Under the pieces are notes generated by a model. It saw only the letters and a list, made by a program, of their open reading frames with translations, searched no databases and was not told where the DNA came from. From the NCBI GenBank assembly GCA_947177595.1, contig CAMWUZ010000003.1:1-27760 (forward strand): a stretch of DNA of 27,760 bases, written 5' to 3'. The stretch is from an uncultured Porphyromonadaceae bacterium. GTDB lineage: Bacteria; Bacteroidota; Bacteroidia; Bacteroidales; Muribaculaceae. Made by a program: the position numbers and the translations under genes. Of the stretch, positions 16,754-23,570 are shown one piece after another (within the stretch, counting starts at the first letter, position 1; each line of letters starts with the position of its first letter).

Positions 16754-16979
16754 GCATCCGTACCGCAAAAGCACACTTCTATCGCACGCAAAAGTGAGTG
16801 TATCAGGGTGTTCACATGAACACAGCAAGGTGTCTTTTGAGTAACTCAAAAGGTTTTGAGGAACCCATAACCTCAAAACGTCCTTGCAGGGTCGGGCACA
16901 CTCCAAAGTCGTGTCCCCCATTTTCCAAACTGCGTTACCGTAGAAGTAACGGATGTGAAACCGTTGAAACTGTTTTTCA
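16754..16979 (+). promoter_or_regulatory. Structured 5' leader with a chain of hairpins
   Basis: Inverted repeats seen in order: CACTT/AAGTG (16774-16778, 16792-16796); GTGTTCA/TGAACAC (16808-16814, 16817-16823); CTTTTGAGT/ACTCAAAAG (16834-16842, 16844-16852); GTTTTGAGG/CCTCAAAAC (16853-16861, 16871-16879); GGG-C-ACAC/GTGTCCC (16894-16901, 16911-16917); CGTTAC/GTAACG (16933-16938, 16946-16951). GCAAGG (16825-16830) pairs with CCTTGC (16882-16887) and encloses the third and fourth hairpins as a multibranch junction. TTTTGAG and CTCAAAA alternate twice, so the two 9-bp stems could swap partners. This suggests a regulatory RNA leader (attenuator or ligand/protein-sensing); an origin of transfer is the alternative. 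I cannot match it to a named RNA family. Confidence 0.6.
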
Positions 16980-17270
16980 ATGGCATTAGTTCAAATTGAA
17001 GAGAGTCTGCTTCTGGAGATTCTCAATCGCGCTAACTACCTTACGTCAGTCATGCAGCCCCTATATGAGCGCGTTAGAAATCGGGAGGCAAGTGACTGGC
17101 TCACGCTTGAAGACCTTTGCGGATTGCTTAACATATCCGCAACTAAAGCCCGCACATTGAAGGCTATCGGTAAAATAGGTTTTGTTAAGTGCGGCAAGAA
17201 ATGCCTCTACCATGCCGGCGACGCATGGGAGCTGCTTGAACGAGTTGACCGCCGAAAGAACAATGAGTAA
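16980..17270 (+). CDS. Small helix-turn-helix protein of the integration module
   Basis: 96 aa. Residues 39-88 (DWLTLEDLCGLLNISATKARTL, then VKCGKKCLYHAGDAWELLE) form a MerR/excisionase-like winged HTH (HTH_17 type): a first helix after W-L-T-x-x-D, a recognition helix, and a wing strand. The N-terminal 35 residues are helical. In Bacteroidetes integrative elements a pair of such genes next to a tyrosine integrase commonly acts as excisionase or regulator of excision; I infer that role from the neighbours. The gene overlaps the next one by 8 bp and is preceded by the long hairpin leader, which probably controls it. Confidence 0.8.
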   Translation: MALVQIEESLLLEILNRANYLTSVMQPLYERVRNREASDWLTLEDLCGLLNISATKARTLKAIGKIGFVKCGKKCLYHAGDAWELLERVDRRKNNE

Positions 17271-17553
17271 GATTTATTCGCGAGAAACGGCGGAAATTGA
17301 GCGGTTCTTCTCCGACACGTTGACAATCCTTCATGTAGCGGAGGAGTTGAAGCGGCATTGTCGCCCGTCGTTACATGGGAAAAGATTTCTTACCGATGCC
17401 CAGCTCTCAGAGAAATTAGGCATTTCCCGGCGCACGCTTCAGGACTTAAGAGACCGCCATGTTATCCCTTACTATCGGCTTGACGGCAAAGTGCTCTATG
17501 AAGAATCTGATATTGAGGATTTCCTGATGAGTACCTATCGCCCCAAATTCTAA
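17263..17553 (+). CDS. Second small helix-turn-helix (excisionase-like) protein
   Basis: 96 aa from the ATG at 17263, which overlaps the stop of the previous gene (ATGAGTAA). An upstream ATG at 17182 in the same frame would lie deep inside that gene and is unlikely. Residues 42-92 (RFLTDAQLSEKLGISRRTLQDLRDRHVIPYYRLDGKVLYEESDIEDFL) are a clear HTH_17/MerR-like DNA-binding domain with the recognition helix RRTLQDLRD and the wing KVLYEESDI. The N-terminal part (AEIERFFSDTLTILHVAEEL) is helical and acidic. It is the second gene of a two-gene operon convergent with the integrase and ends at a shared terminator. The likely role is recombination directionality or transcriptional control of the element (inference). 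Confidence 0.82.
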   Translation: MSKIYSRETAEIERFFSDTLTILHVAEELKRHCRPSLHGKRFLTDAQLSEKLGISRRTLQDLRDRHVIPYYRLDGKVLYEESDIEDFLMSTYRPKF

Positions 17554-17555
17554 TC

Positions 17556-17594
17556 AAAATGCGGCCACCGGATTTGTACCGATGACCGCATTTT
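17556..17594. terminator. Bidirectional terminator between the HTH pair and the integrase
   Basis: AAAATGCGG (17556-17564) and CCGCATTTT (17586-17594) form a 9-bp stem with a CGG/CCG inner pairing. A T-run follows on the plus strand, and T's also follow on the minus strand. It lies between two convergent stops (17553 and 17615), as expected of a shared terminator. Confidence 0.75.
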
Positions 17595-17614
17595 TCTTTG
17601 TTATATAATGTTAT

Positions 17615-18844
17615 TTAGAGATTGACACCGTCAAATTTGCGACGCATTTTCTCCATATCGTCATAGATGGCTTGATCCTGCATCTTTGCGTAGATTTGAG
17701 TTGTTCGGATGTCGGAGTGACCGAGCATTTTCGAAATCACTTCGATGGATACGTGATTGCAGAGACTCATTGACGCGAAGGTATGCCGGGCAACGTGTGT
17801 CGTCAGATGCTTCTTGATGCCGGCAAGATCGGCAATCTCCTTGAGATAAGCATTCATTTTCTGATTTGTGATTACAGGCAGGGCTACGCCCGTCGAAACC
17901 ACAGTGGGATGTTCACAGTATTTCCGGACTATGCGCAACGGTATTTCGAGCATCGGGATTATGCTCATTTCTCCGGTCTTGGCTCGCGCCTTGCGAATCC
18001 ATGTATGCCCTGAATCATCCGTCGTTATGTCAAACGTCATCAACGCTTTCACATCGCAGAATGCCAGTCCTGTAAAACAACAGAACAAGAACGTGTCACG
18101 CACAATCTCCAATCGTGGCAATTCAGTAAAATCGAGGCTCATGATTGTTCGCAGTTCAGTCTCGCTCAGAAACTGACGCTCATTATATGTTCGCTGGTAT
18201 TTCTTCCCGATGAATGGGTCATGGTCAATCCATCTGTGGGCTAACGCGTATTGCATGATGTTTTTGACGGAACGCATATAACGCACCGCAGCATTATTGG
18301 CACATGATTTTTTCATGCGTAAGAAATGCTCGAAATCATCCAGCAGTCCCGACGTAACCTCTTTTATCGGGAGGTCTGCCGTGTTGTAGTTAAGGAGAAA
18401 GAATTCCTCCAGATAGTCGGCGCATCGGGTCCAACGCTGATAGGTAGGCTTGACTATGTCTCCACGGTCAAGCTCCTCCTTGCGTTTCTTGTTTGCTTCG
18501 CGGAATACCTCACACATCATCTTCGGTTTCTCGATGGTGCCGAGAAAGTGTGCTTTCATCACTGCCGGAGTGATAAGCTTTTTCTCCCGTAGCAGCATGT
18601 TGTGTATCTCAAGGAATCTTGCCTTGACAAGTTCGAGATATTTGTTCAGTTCGAGGTCTCTACGTGTGCGACCTTTGCTCATGCCGCGTGTCTGATCCCA
18701 ATTTTCGGGCACTACTGTTCTGCCAATCTTGAACTCTATGCGCTGACCGCCCACAGAGACTCTCACGAAGAGCGGCCAATCGGCACGCTCGGCGTAGGGC
18801 TTCCTTAGAAAGAAGTGAAGTTTGAAATAATTGTTCTCTGTCAT
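17615..18844 (-). CDS. Bacteroidetes-type tyrosine recombinase/integrase
   Basis: 409 aa. An N-terminal arm-binding domain covers about 5-95, a SAM-like core-binding domain about 105-205, and the catalytic domain 225-400. Catalytic residues seen: K289 (RKARAKTG), H350-x-x-R353-H354 (TTHVARHTF), H376 (LGHSDIRTTQ) and nucleophile Y385 (QIYAK). The first catalytic arginine is missing: the motif reads CFTGLAFCDV, with A261 where other integrases have Arg. That substitution is known in the Bacteroides IntDOT-like family and does not imply inactivity. The enzyme would integrate and excise the element. It sits about 470 bp from tRNA-Lys, whose 3' end faces it, and has its own promoter. Confidence 0.95.
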   Translation of the reverse strand: MTENNYFKLHFFLRKPYAERADWPLFVRVSVGGQRIEFKIGRTVVPENWDQTRGMSKGRTRRDLELNKYLELVKARFLEIHNMLLREKKLITPAVMKAHFLGTIEKPKMMCEVFREANKKRKEELDRGDIVKPTYQRWTRCADYLEEFFLLNYNTADLPIKEVTSGLLDDFEHFLRMKKSCANNAAVRYMRSVKNIMQYALAHRWIDHDPFIGKKYQRTYNERQFLSETELRTIMSLDFTELPRLEIVRDTFLFCCFTGLAFCDVKALMTFDITTDDSGHTWIRKARAKTGEMSIIPMLEIPLRIVRKYCEHPTVVSTGVALPVITNQKMNAYLKEIADLAGIKKHLTTHVARHTFASMSLCNHVSIEVISKMLGHSDIRTTQIYAKMQDQAIYDDMEKMRRKFDGVNL

Positions 18845-18860
18845 TTGTTTGATTGTTACT

Positions 18861-18892
18861 TAAATATACGAAATTTTCGCGTGGTATCCAAA
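18861..18892 (-). promoter_or_regulatory. Promoter of the integrase gene
   Basis: On the minus strand TTTG (18889-18892), 20 nt, then TATATTTA (18861-18868), one mismatch from the TAnnTTTG consensus. The start codon is at 18844, so the leader would be about 10 nt. Confidence 0.6.
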
Positions 18893-18914
18893 TGGCGAAG
18901 AACATCGAACGTAG

Positions 18915-19010
18915 TATGATAACAAGATTATTGCCCTCAGTGAACGGTATACACCGGAATTCGAGGTAAAGTTGGCGCGATATGACTGGAAAAGGCAGAT
19001 TTATAGTTAA
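18915..19010 (+). pseudogene. Short protein-coding remnant
   Basis: An open frame of 31 codons with no start reads YDNKIIALSERYTPEFEV then KLARYDWKRQIYS and a TAA stop. The composition is protein-like and it is preceded directly by a TAG. It may be the tail of a gene truncated by the element's end. I do not recognise the family, and it could be chance. Confidence 0.25.
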
Positions 19011-19060
19011 AGTGTCTTTCAAAAGTTAAAAGATGCCTATCTTTCCTTAAAAGCACAATC

Positions 19061-19100
19061 CCTACAGAGGTCATGGGTTCAAAACCACACCGCGAACCCC
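19061..19100 (+). other. tRNA 3'-end-like fragment, possible attachment-site remnant
   Basis: GGTCATGGGTTCAAAACC (19069-19086) followed by ACACCGCG resembles the variable loop, T-arm and acceptor start of a tRNA. With one inserted base, 19 of 25 positions agree with the 3' half of the nearby tRNA-Lys, but in opposite orientation. No D-arm or anticodon arm is found upstream and the T-stem pairs poorly, so it is not an intact tRNA. A tRNA 3' fragment pointing outwards next to an integrase would fit the far attachment site of an element inserted in a plus-strand tRNA to the left of the window. Confidence 0.3.
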
Positions 19101-19167
19101 TTTTGTGAAGATGGGAAACAATCTAAAGATAAGACTATCAGTCCACTCACTGACTGCCTAACCCTCA

Positions 19168-19212
19168 AGTGAATGATTTTATTCACTGCGAAACCATTCA
19201 CTCGTCATTCAC
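19168..19212. repeat. ATTCAC repeats between integrase and tRNA-Lys
   Basis: ATTCAC occurs three times as a direct repeat (19181, 19196, 19207). The first is also paired with AGTGAAT (19168-19174) as a 7-bp hairpin with a 6-nt loop. Short clustered repeats beside an integrase are typical of arm-type integrase sites; no function is shown. Confidence 0.4.
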
Positions 19213-19254
19213 CACAGTGCTTCTACATTGTGCAGTATTCTGCAACTCGGCAAA

Positions 19255-19292
19255 AAGAAAAAGCACTGAAAATCAAACAATTTCAGTGCTTT
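19255..19292 (-). terminator. Terminator of tRNA-Lys
   Basis: Perfect 12-bp inverted repeat AAAGCACTGAAA (19260-19271) and TTTCAGTGCTTT (19281-19292) with a 9-nt loop. On the minus strand it is followed by TTTTTCTTTTT, a standard rho-independent terminator 25 nt after the tRNA. Confidence 0.85.
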
Positions 19293-19316
19293 GCGGCATC
19301 TTGCCTTTTCTTGTTG

Positions 19317-19389
19317 TGACCCCGGTGAGGCTCGAACTCACGACCCAATGATTAAGAGTCATTTGCTCTACCAACTGAGCTACGGAGTC
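19317..19389 (-). tRNA. tRNA-Lys (anticodon CTT)
   Basis: 73 nt. Acceptor arms GACTCCG and CGGGGTC pair with one G-U, and the discriminator is A. The D-arm begins TAGCTCAGTTGGTAGAGC. The anticodon stem AATGA/TCATT holds the loop CTCTTAA, giving anticodon CUU (lysine). The T-arm is GTGAGTTCGAGCCTCAC. No CCA is encoded. Its 3' end points towards the integrase, the usual orientation for a tRNA used as an integration target, although I see no duplicated 3' end in the window. Confidence 0.97.
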
Positions 19390-19433
19390 ATTGTTGGTAT
19401 GTGTTTATGCCGCTGTTTTGCGGTTTTGCGCTG

Positions 19434-19465
19434 CAAAGGTAATCGTTTTTTTTGTCTCTCCCAAC
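19434..19465 (-). promoter_or_regulatory. Promoter of tRNA-Lys
   Basis: On the minus strand GTTG (19462-19465), 20 nt, then TACCTTTG (19434-19441), a full -7 match. The tRNA begins 44 nt downstream of the box. Confidence 0.65.
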
Positions 19466-19474
19466 ATTTTTTGC

Positions 19475-19511
19475 ATAAAAAATGCGGAGTGCGATAAAAA
19501 TGCACTCCGCA
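19475..19511 (-). terminator. Terminator of the pyrH-frr operon
   Basis: Perfect 10-bp stem TGCGGAGTGC/GCACTCCGCA (19483-19492, 19502-19511) with a 9-nt loop, followed on the minus strand by a T-run. It lies 24 nt after the frr stop. Confidence 0.88.
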
Positions 19512-19535
19512 GTCGGGTAATCAGTGCGATATATT

Positions 19536-20093
19536 TTACACTGTGAGTATCTCTTTTTCTTTTGCGGCGAAAATGTCATCAATGCGTTTGAGAAATTTGT
19601 CGTGGAGCTTCTGAACGCTTGCTTCGGCATCTTTCTCAACATCTTCGGGCATTCCCTGCTTAATCGCTTTTTTGAGCCCGTCAATAGCATCGCGGCGGGC
19701 GTTGCGAACAGATACCTTTGCCTGCTCCGCTTCCGCCTTGCTCTGCTTAACGAGCTGTTTGCGGCGCTCTTCGGTGAGCGGGGGGATAGAGAGGCGGATG
19801 ACCTCACCGTTGTTTTCAGGTGTGATTCCGAGTTCGGAGTTGATTATGGCTTTTTCAATTTCCTTAAACATCGGTTTCTCCCAGGGGGTAATGGTGATAG
19901 TGCGTGCGTCCGGCACCGATATGTTGGCAACCTGGCTCACTGGCACCATTCCGCCGTAATATTCCACCTTGATATTGTCAATAATCTTGGGGTTTGCTTT
20001 GCCGGCACGGATATGCGCGAGTGATTCATCAAGATAAGTCACCGCGAGTTCCATTTTCTCTTCGGCGGGATTCAGATAGTCTTTTACTTCCAT
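19536..20093 (-). CDS. frr: Ribosome recycling factor
   Basis: 185 aa, normal length. The conserved layout is visible: a first long helix (EKMELAVTYLDESLAHIRAGKANP, with the typical 'RAGKANP'), the beta-domain VEYYGGMVPVSQVANISVPDARTITITPWEK, then 'IPPLTEERRKQLVKQ' and a long C-terminal helix ending in KEKEILTV. Together with EF-G the protein splits post-termination ribosomes. It lies 24 bp downstream of pyrH, a classic bacterial pairing, and shares its promoter and the following terminator. Nothing odd is seen. Confidence 0.98.
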   Translation of the reverse strand: MEVKDYLNPAEEKMELAVTYLDESLAHIRAGKANPKIIDNIKVEYYGGMVPVSQVANISVPDARTITITPWEKPMFKEIEKAIINSELGITPENNGEVIRLSIPPLTEERRKQLVKQSKAEAEQAKVSVRNARRDAIDGLKKAIKQGMPEDVEKDAEASVQKLHDKFLKRIDDIFAAKEKEILTV

Positions 20094-20117
20094 ATTATTG
20101 TTGTTTAGTTTTTCAGA

Positions 20118-20828
20118 TTAATAAACGAGGGTGCCGATTGGCTCTCCTGCAATCACTTTGGCTAGATTGCCGGGGGTGTCCATGTCGAATACAACTATAG
20201 GCAGTCCGTTTTCCTTGCAAAGTGCTGTCGCGGTGAGGTCCATTACTTTGAGACCGCGTGTATATACTTCGTCGTATGTTATCTCGTTGAATTTGGTTGC
20301 GGCGGGGTCTTTTTCCGGATCTGCGGTATAAATTCCGTCCACTCTGGTGCCCTTGAGCATAACATCCGCCTCAACTTCAATGCCTCGCAATGCACTGCCG
20401 GTATCGGTGGTGAAGAACGGATTGCCTGTTCCGCCGGCGATAATAGCCACGGATCCGCACTTGAGCGCCTCGATAGCTTTCCATTTGCTGTAATGCTCTC
20501 CGATGGGAAACATATTGATTGCCGTGAACACTTTTGCCGGTTGACCTTCCGCTTCAAGCGCCGAACTTAGCGCAAGAGAGTTGATAACTGTGGCGAGCAT
20601 ACCCATCTGGTCACCCTTCACCCGGTCAAATCCTTTGGCGGCTCCGCTGAGTCCGCGGAAAATGTTTCCGCCGCCAATTACAATCGCCACCTGCACACCG
20701 CTCTGTGCAATCTCCTTTATCTGACTTGCATACTGAGCAAGGCGCTCTGTGTCAATGCCTGTGCCTTTCGCTCCGGCGAGTGATTCTCCGCTGAGTTTCA
20801 GCAACACTCTGTTGTATTTGCTTCTCAT
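20118..20828 (-). CDS. pyrH: UMP kinase
   Basis: 236 aa from the ATG at 20828. The frame stays open to 20921, but the promoter boxes lie inside that extension, and UMP kinases begin at the 'YNRVLLKLSGE' strand as here. Motifs: KLSGESLAG (phosphate binding), VIGGGNIFRG, the DQMGMLATVINSLAL block, and GGTGNPFFTTDTGSALR (nucleotide binding), followed by DGIYTADPEKDP. The enzyme phosphorylates UMP to UDP with ATP in pyrimidine synthesis and is a hexamer in bacteria. It forms an operon with frr. Confidence 0.98.
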   Translation of the reverse strand: MRSKYNRVLLKLSGESLAGAKGTGIDTERLAQYASQIKEIAQSGVQVAIVIGGGNIFRGLSGAAKGFDRVKGDQMGMLATVINSLALSSALEAEGQPAKVFTAINMFPIGEHYSKWKAIEALKCGSVAIIAGGTGNPFFTTDTGSALRGIEVEADVMLKGTRVDGIYTADPEKDPAATKFNEITYDEVYTRGLKVMDLTATALCKENGLPIVVFDMDTPGNLAKVIAGEPIGTLVY

Positions 20829-20844
20829 ATCTGATAGTTTTTCA

Positions 20845-20876
20845 CAAAAATAGGATTTTAACGTGAATGTGACAAA
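20845..20876 (-). promoter_or_regulatory. Promoter of pyrH-frr
   Basis: On the minus strand TTTG (20873-20876), 20 nt, then TATTTTTG (20845-20852), a full TTTG-N20-TAnnTTTG match. The start codon at 20828 is 17 nt past the -7 box, so transcripts have a very short leader, which decides the pyrH start. Confidence 0.75.
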
Positions 20877-21022
20877 TCGAATGCTAAAAACATCACCGGT
20901 ATTAAAATGAGGCTCTGACAATCAACTTATTCATGTGCCGGATGTTTTATAAATATATAAGGTGATTGAAGCGGCAGGCGGTTTGTTGTCCGGTTTAATA
21001 TTTTTTTATTAAATATTTAACT

Positions 21023-21048
21023 TTGACACGGATAATTGGCTACCTTTG
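21023..21048 (+). promoter_or_regulatory. Promoter of the FKBP gene cluster
   Basis: TACCTTTG at 21041-21048 is a full -7 box. Upstream is TTGACA at 21023-21028, closer than the usual 20-nt spacing, so the -33 element is uncertain. The first FKBP start codon is 52 nt further on. Confidence 0.5.
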
Positions 21049-21100
21049 CAGCTTGAATTGCCAACTGAGTAATATTATCTAACGCAAAAATGCGAATCAG

Positions 21101-21727
21101 ATGGAAACAAAAGAATTAGACCGTATCAGCTATGCTCTCGGACTGAGCATGGGCAACAATTTCCGCAGCAGCGGAATCGAAAAGATTGATGTGAAGGATT
21201 TTGCCGACGGTGTCGCAGCCGTTTTCTCTGGCGAGACACCGCGTATGACGTACGATGAGGCAAAAGAGGAAATCCGTAAATTCTTCACTGAAATGGAAGA
21301 GAAGCAGCGTGCCGCAGCCGCGGAGATGGCTAAGGTGAACAAAGCTGCAGGTGAGGCTTTCCTTGCCGACAACGGCAAGCGCCCCGAGGTGAAGACCACT
21401 CCTTCCGGACTTCAGTATGAGGTGATTGAGGAGGGTACCGGTGCGATGCCTACCAGAGATGACCGTGTGATGGTTCACTATACCGGCAAACTTATTGACG
21501 GCACAGTATTTGACAGCTCTGTGGAACGTGGCGAGCCTGCTACATTCGGCGTAACTCAGGTTATTCCCGGATGGGTAGAGGCACTTCAGCTCATGAAAGA
21601 GGGAGCCAAATATCGTCTCTTTATTCCGAGTGCGCTCGCTTACGGTCCTGCCGGAGCCGGTGCAGCAATCGGACCTGATTCAACTCTGATCTTCGATGTA
21701 GAGTTGATTAAGGTTTTAGGTAAATAA
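21101..21727 (+). CDS. FKBP-type peptidyl-prolyl cis-trans isomerase (cytoplasmic)
   Basis: 208 aa, no signal peptide. An N-terminal helical FKBP_N dimerisation domain covers about 1-90 (ISYALGLSMGNNFRSSGIEK, then a coiled-coil EEIRKFFTEMEEKQRAAAAE). The C-terminal FKBP domain covers about 100-206. Pocket residues are present: the tyrosine of VHYTG, FD of TVFDSS, F of ATFGV, VIPGW, the tyrosine of LAYG and F of LIFDVEL, so it should be active. It catalyses prolyl isomerisation during protein folding. It is first of three adjacent FKBP genes, and its TAA is immediately followed by the ATG of the next. The core of its FKBP domain is nearly identical at DNA level to that of the third gene. Confidence 0.95.
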   Translation: METKELDRISYALGLSMGNNFRSSGIEKIDVKDFADGVAAVFSGETPRMTYDEAKEEIRKFFTEMEEKQRAAAAEMAKVNKAAGEAFLADNGKRPEVKTTPSGLQYEVIEEGTGAMPTRDDRVMVHYTGKLIDGTVFDSSVERGEPATFGVTQVIPGWVEALQLMKEGAKYRLFIPSALAYGPAGAGAAIGPDSTLIFDVELIKVLGK

Positions 21728-22531
21728 ATGAGTAGAATCGCGGCAACGATAATCGCATTATGGGTGTGGGCACTCGGTGTTCACGCCCAAATTGCGCCTG
21801 AGCGGGTAGATTCTGTCAATGAGGCTGTTGCATCAAGTCTGTATCCTGCAATCGCGTCTCAGTTCAGTTCTCTTCCCGCAGATGTCGCTGCAAAAGGATT
21901 TATTGCGGGAGCCACAGACTCCACAGCTGTAGCCTATGCAAAAGCAGCCATAATAGGCAATAGTATTATGGAGTGGGTCGCTAAGGAATTCGGGCGCACC
22001 GCTATCAGCGTGAGTCCTGAGAGGGTAATCGGCATCCTTGCCGGTTATATTGAAGGACGTACTCCAGCTTTTACTGAAAATGAGGCGAACAAATATATCT
22101 CGGACAAGTATGTTGAAGCGCTCAAAAGCGATGTCCCTGATCGCGCTGATGAGGCGGTAGAGCGGGAGTTCTTAGCTCGCGCGGCAAAAATCAAAGGAGC
22201 GGTAGTGCTTGACGACTCGGTTGTAGTGATAGTGGAAAAAGCCGGCAGAAAGCCGTTTCCGCAGTCAGGATCTACTGTTTCGGTGATATATGAGGCATCG
22301 TTGAGCAATGGCGCGGTTTTTGACTCAACGGAATCAAAGCAGATTGACCTCCGTTTTGACTCGCTTGCTCCCGGGCTTCGTTCGGGTCTCGCGACCATAG
22401 GCAAAGGCGGTTCGGCTGAAGTATATATCCCTGCTTCTGTCGGATATGGCAGTGAAGGCTTTCCGGGTGTTATTCCGGGCGGTGCCGCGCTACTCTACAA
22501 AATCACATTAGTGGATGTTTCCACTGAGTAA
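21728..22531 (+). CDS. Exported, degenerate FKBP-like protein
   Basis: 267 aa. An N-terminal signal peptide (hydrophobic IAATIIALWVWALGVHA, cleavage probably after VHA near residue 20) predicts export to the periplasm. The middle is an FKBP_N-like helical region. The C-terminal 100 residues keep the FKBP outline (VSVIYEASLSNGAVFDST, then VYIPASVGYG and IPGGAALLYKITLVDV). The substrate pocket is altered: VIPGW is replaced by LAPGL, the phenylalanine after the central strand is lost, and the terminal F is Y. Isomerase activity is therefore doubtful; a chaperone or binding role is more likely. It follows the first gene with no gap (TAA then ATG), so it is translationally coupled. Confidence 0.85.
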   Translation: MSRIAATIIALWVWALGVHAQIAPERVDSVNEAVASSLYPAIASQFSSLPADVAAKGFIAGATDSTAVAYAKAAIIGNSIMEWVAKEFGRTAISVSPERVIGILAGYIEGRTPAFTENEANKYISDKYVEALKSDVPDRADEAVEREFLARAAKIKGAVVLDDSVVVIVEKAGRKPFPQSGSTVSVIYEASLSNGAVFDSTESKQIDLRFDSLAPGLRSGLATIGKGGSAEVYIPASVGYGSEGFPGVIPGGAALLYKITLVDVSTE

Positions 22532-22582
22532 TGACAAACTGAAACACTAATATTTTATTAATATCAATATTCAAAAAATCGT

Positions 22583-23491
22583 ATGAAAAAGACATTATTT
22601 GCAATCGCAATGTCTGCAGTCGCACTCGTTTCCATGAGTTGCGCTAAAAGCAGCGACTCAAAAGCATCTGCTGAAGATCAGGCTTTCAATGACTCGCTCG
22701 CAATGGTTCTCGGTCGCGGTCAGGGCGCAATGCTCAACCAGAATATGGATCAGCTTCCCGCCGACGAGCGCGCAAAATTTGAGAAAAAATCTTTCCTTCG
22801 CGGATTTAAGGAAGTGATTATGGCTGACACATCAGATGTGGCATATCAGTATGGCGTTCAGATCGGTCTCGGTTTTGCCCGTCAGATCAAAGCTCTCTAT
22901 GCTGAAGGTGTTGACATCAATCGTGCAGAACTCATCCGCTATTTCTCTCAGGCATTCCTTCAGGATTCTGTAAACAGCACTCAGCTCGGAATGGATATGA
23001 ATGAAATGCAGCGTCTCATGGGTCGCGTCCAGGAGAAATCTCAGGCTCGTCAGATGGAGGCTGCTCAGGCACAGCAGGCTGCACGTGAGGCAGAAGCAAC
23101 CGAAAACGAAGCTAAAGGCGCAGAATTTGTAGCAGCTCAGGTTAAAGCTGATCCTTCTATCAAAACCACAGAAAGCGGTCTTGCATACAAGGTTAACCAG
23201 GCTGGTACAGGTGCAACTCCCACTGAGACATCTAAGGTGACTGTTCACTATACCGGCAAGCTCATTGACGGCACAGTATTTGACAGCTCAGTTGAGCGTG
23301 GTGAACCCGCTACTTTCGGTGTGACTGAAGTGGTTCCCGGTTTCGGAGAAGGTCTCAAACTGATGAATAAGGGTGCTAAATACACACTTTACATCCCCGC
23401 TAACCTCGCTTACGGCAACAATGCAGCGGGCAGCATTCCTCCCGGTTCAACCCTCATCTTTGATGTAGAGGTACTCGACATCACCGAGTAA
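22583..23491 (+). CDS. FKBP-type peptidyl-prolyl isomerase lipoprotein
   Basis: 302 aa. A lipoprotein signal peptide with the lipobox cysteine at residue 20 (ALVSMSC, preceded by KK at the N-terminus) predicts membrane anchoring. A long FKBP_N helical domain with a glutamine/alanine-rich coiled coil (about 140-180, RQMEAAQAQQAAREAEATE) follows, and then a complete FKBP domain (about 195-300) with all pocket residues: HYTG, VFDSS, TFGV, VVPGF, LAYG and LIFDVEV. W in the VIPGW motif is F here, a common variant. It is probably a periplasm-facing folding catalyst similar to FkpA/Mip. It ends at a strong terminator and belongs to the operon of the two preceding FKBP genes (51-bp gap). Confidence 0.93.
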   Translation: MKKTLFAIAMSAVALVSMSCAKSSDSKASAEDQAFNDSLAMVLGRGQGAMLNQNMDQLPADERAKFEKKSFLRGFKEVIMADTSDVAYQYGVQIGLGFARQIKALYAEGVDINRAELIRYFSQAFLQDSVNSTQLGMDMNEMQRLMGRVQEKSQARQMEAAQAQQAAREAEATENEAKGAEFVAAQVKADPSIKTTESGLAYKVNQAGTGATPTETSKVTVHYTGKLIDGTVFDSSVERGEPATFGVTEVVPGFGEGLKLMNKGAKYTLYIPANLAYGNNAAGSIPPGSTLIFDVEVLDITE

Positions 23492-23512
23492 TAACGAAAC
23501 AGTTATAAAATA

Positions 23513-23551
23513 AAGGCGCCGACGGATTCAGTTCCGCCGGCGCTTTTTTTC
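23513..23551 (+). terminator. Terminator of the FKBP operon
   Basis: GCGCCGACGGA (23516-23526) and TCCGCCGGCGC (23533-23543) form a G+C-rich stem with one A-C mismatch, followed by seven T's (23544-23550). It is 24 nt after the third FKBP stop. Confidence 0.92.
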
Positions 23552-23570
23552 AACATTCAATACATCAATA

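Noticed and set aside
16518..16757. 79-aa minus-strand open frame in the gene-free region
   Set aside because: It covers the promoter of the HTH pair on the opposite strand, has no recognisable motif and a composition like AT-rich non-coding DNA.
19169..19497. Two short open frames over the tRNA region, one reading CDPGEARTHDP
   Set aside because: They are antisense translations of tRNA-Lys and its terminator; the GEARTHDP string is a well-known artefact of tRNA genes.
20829..20921. N-terminal extension of UMP kinase to 20921
   Set aside because: A full promoter (20845-20876) lies inside it and the family starts at the ATG at 20828.
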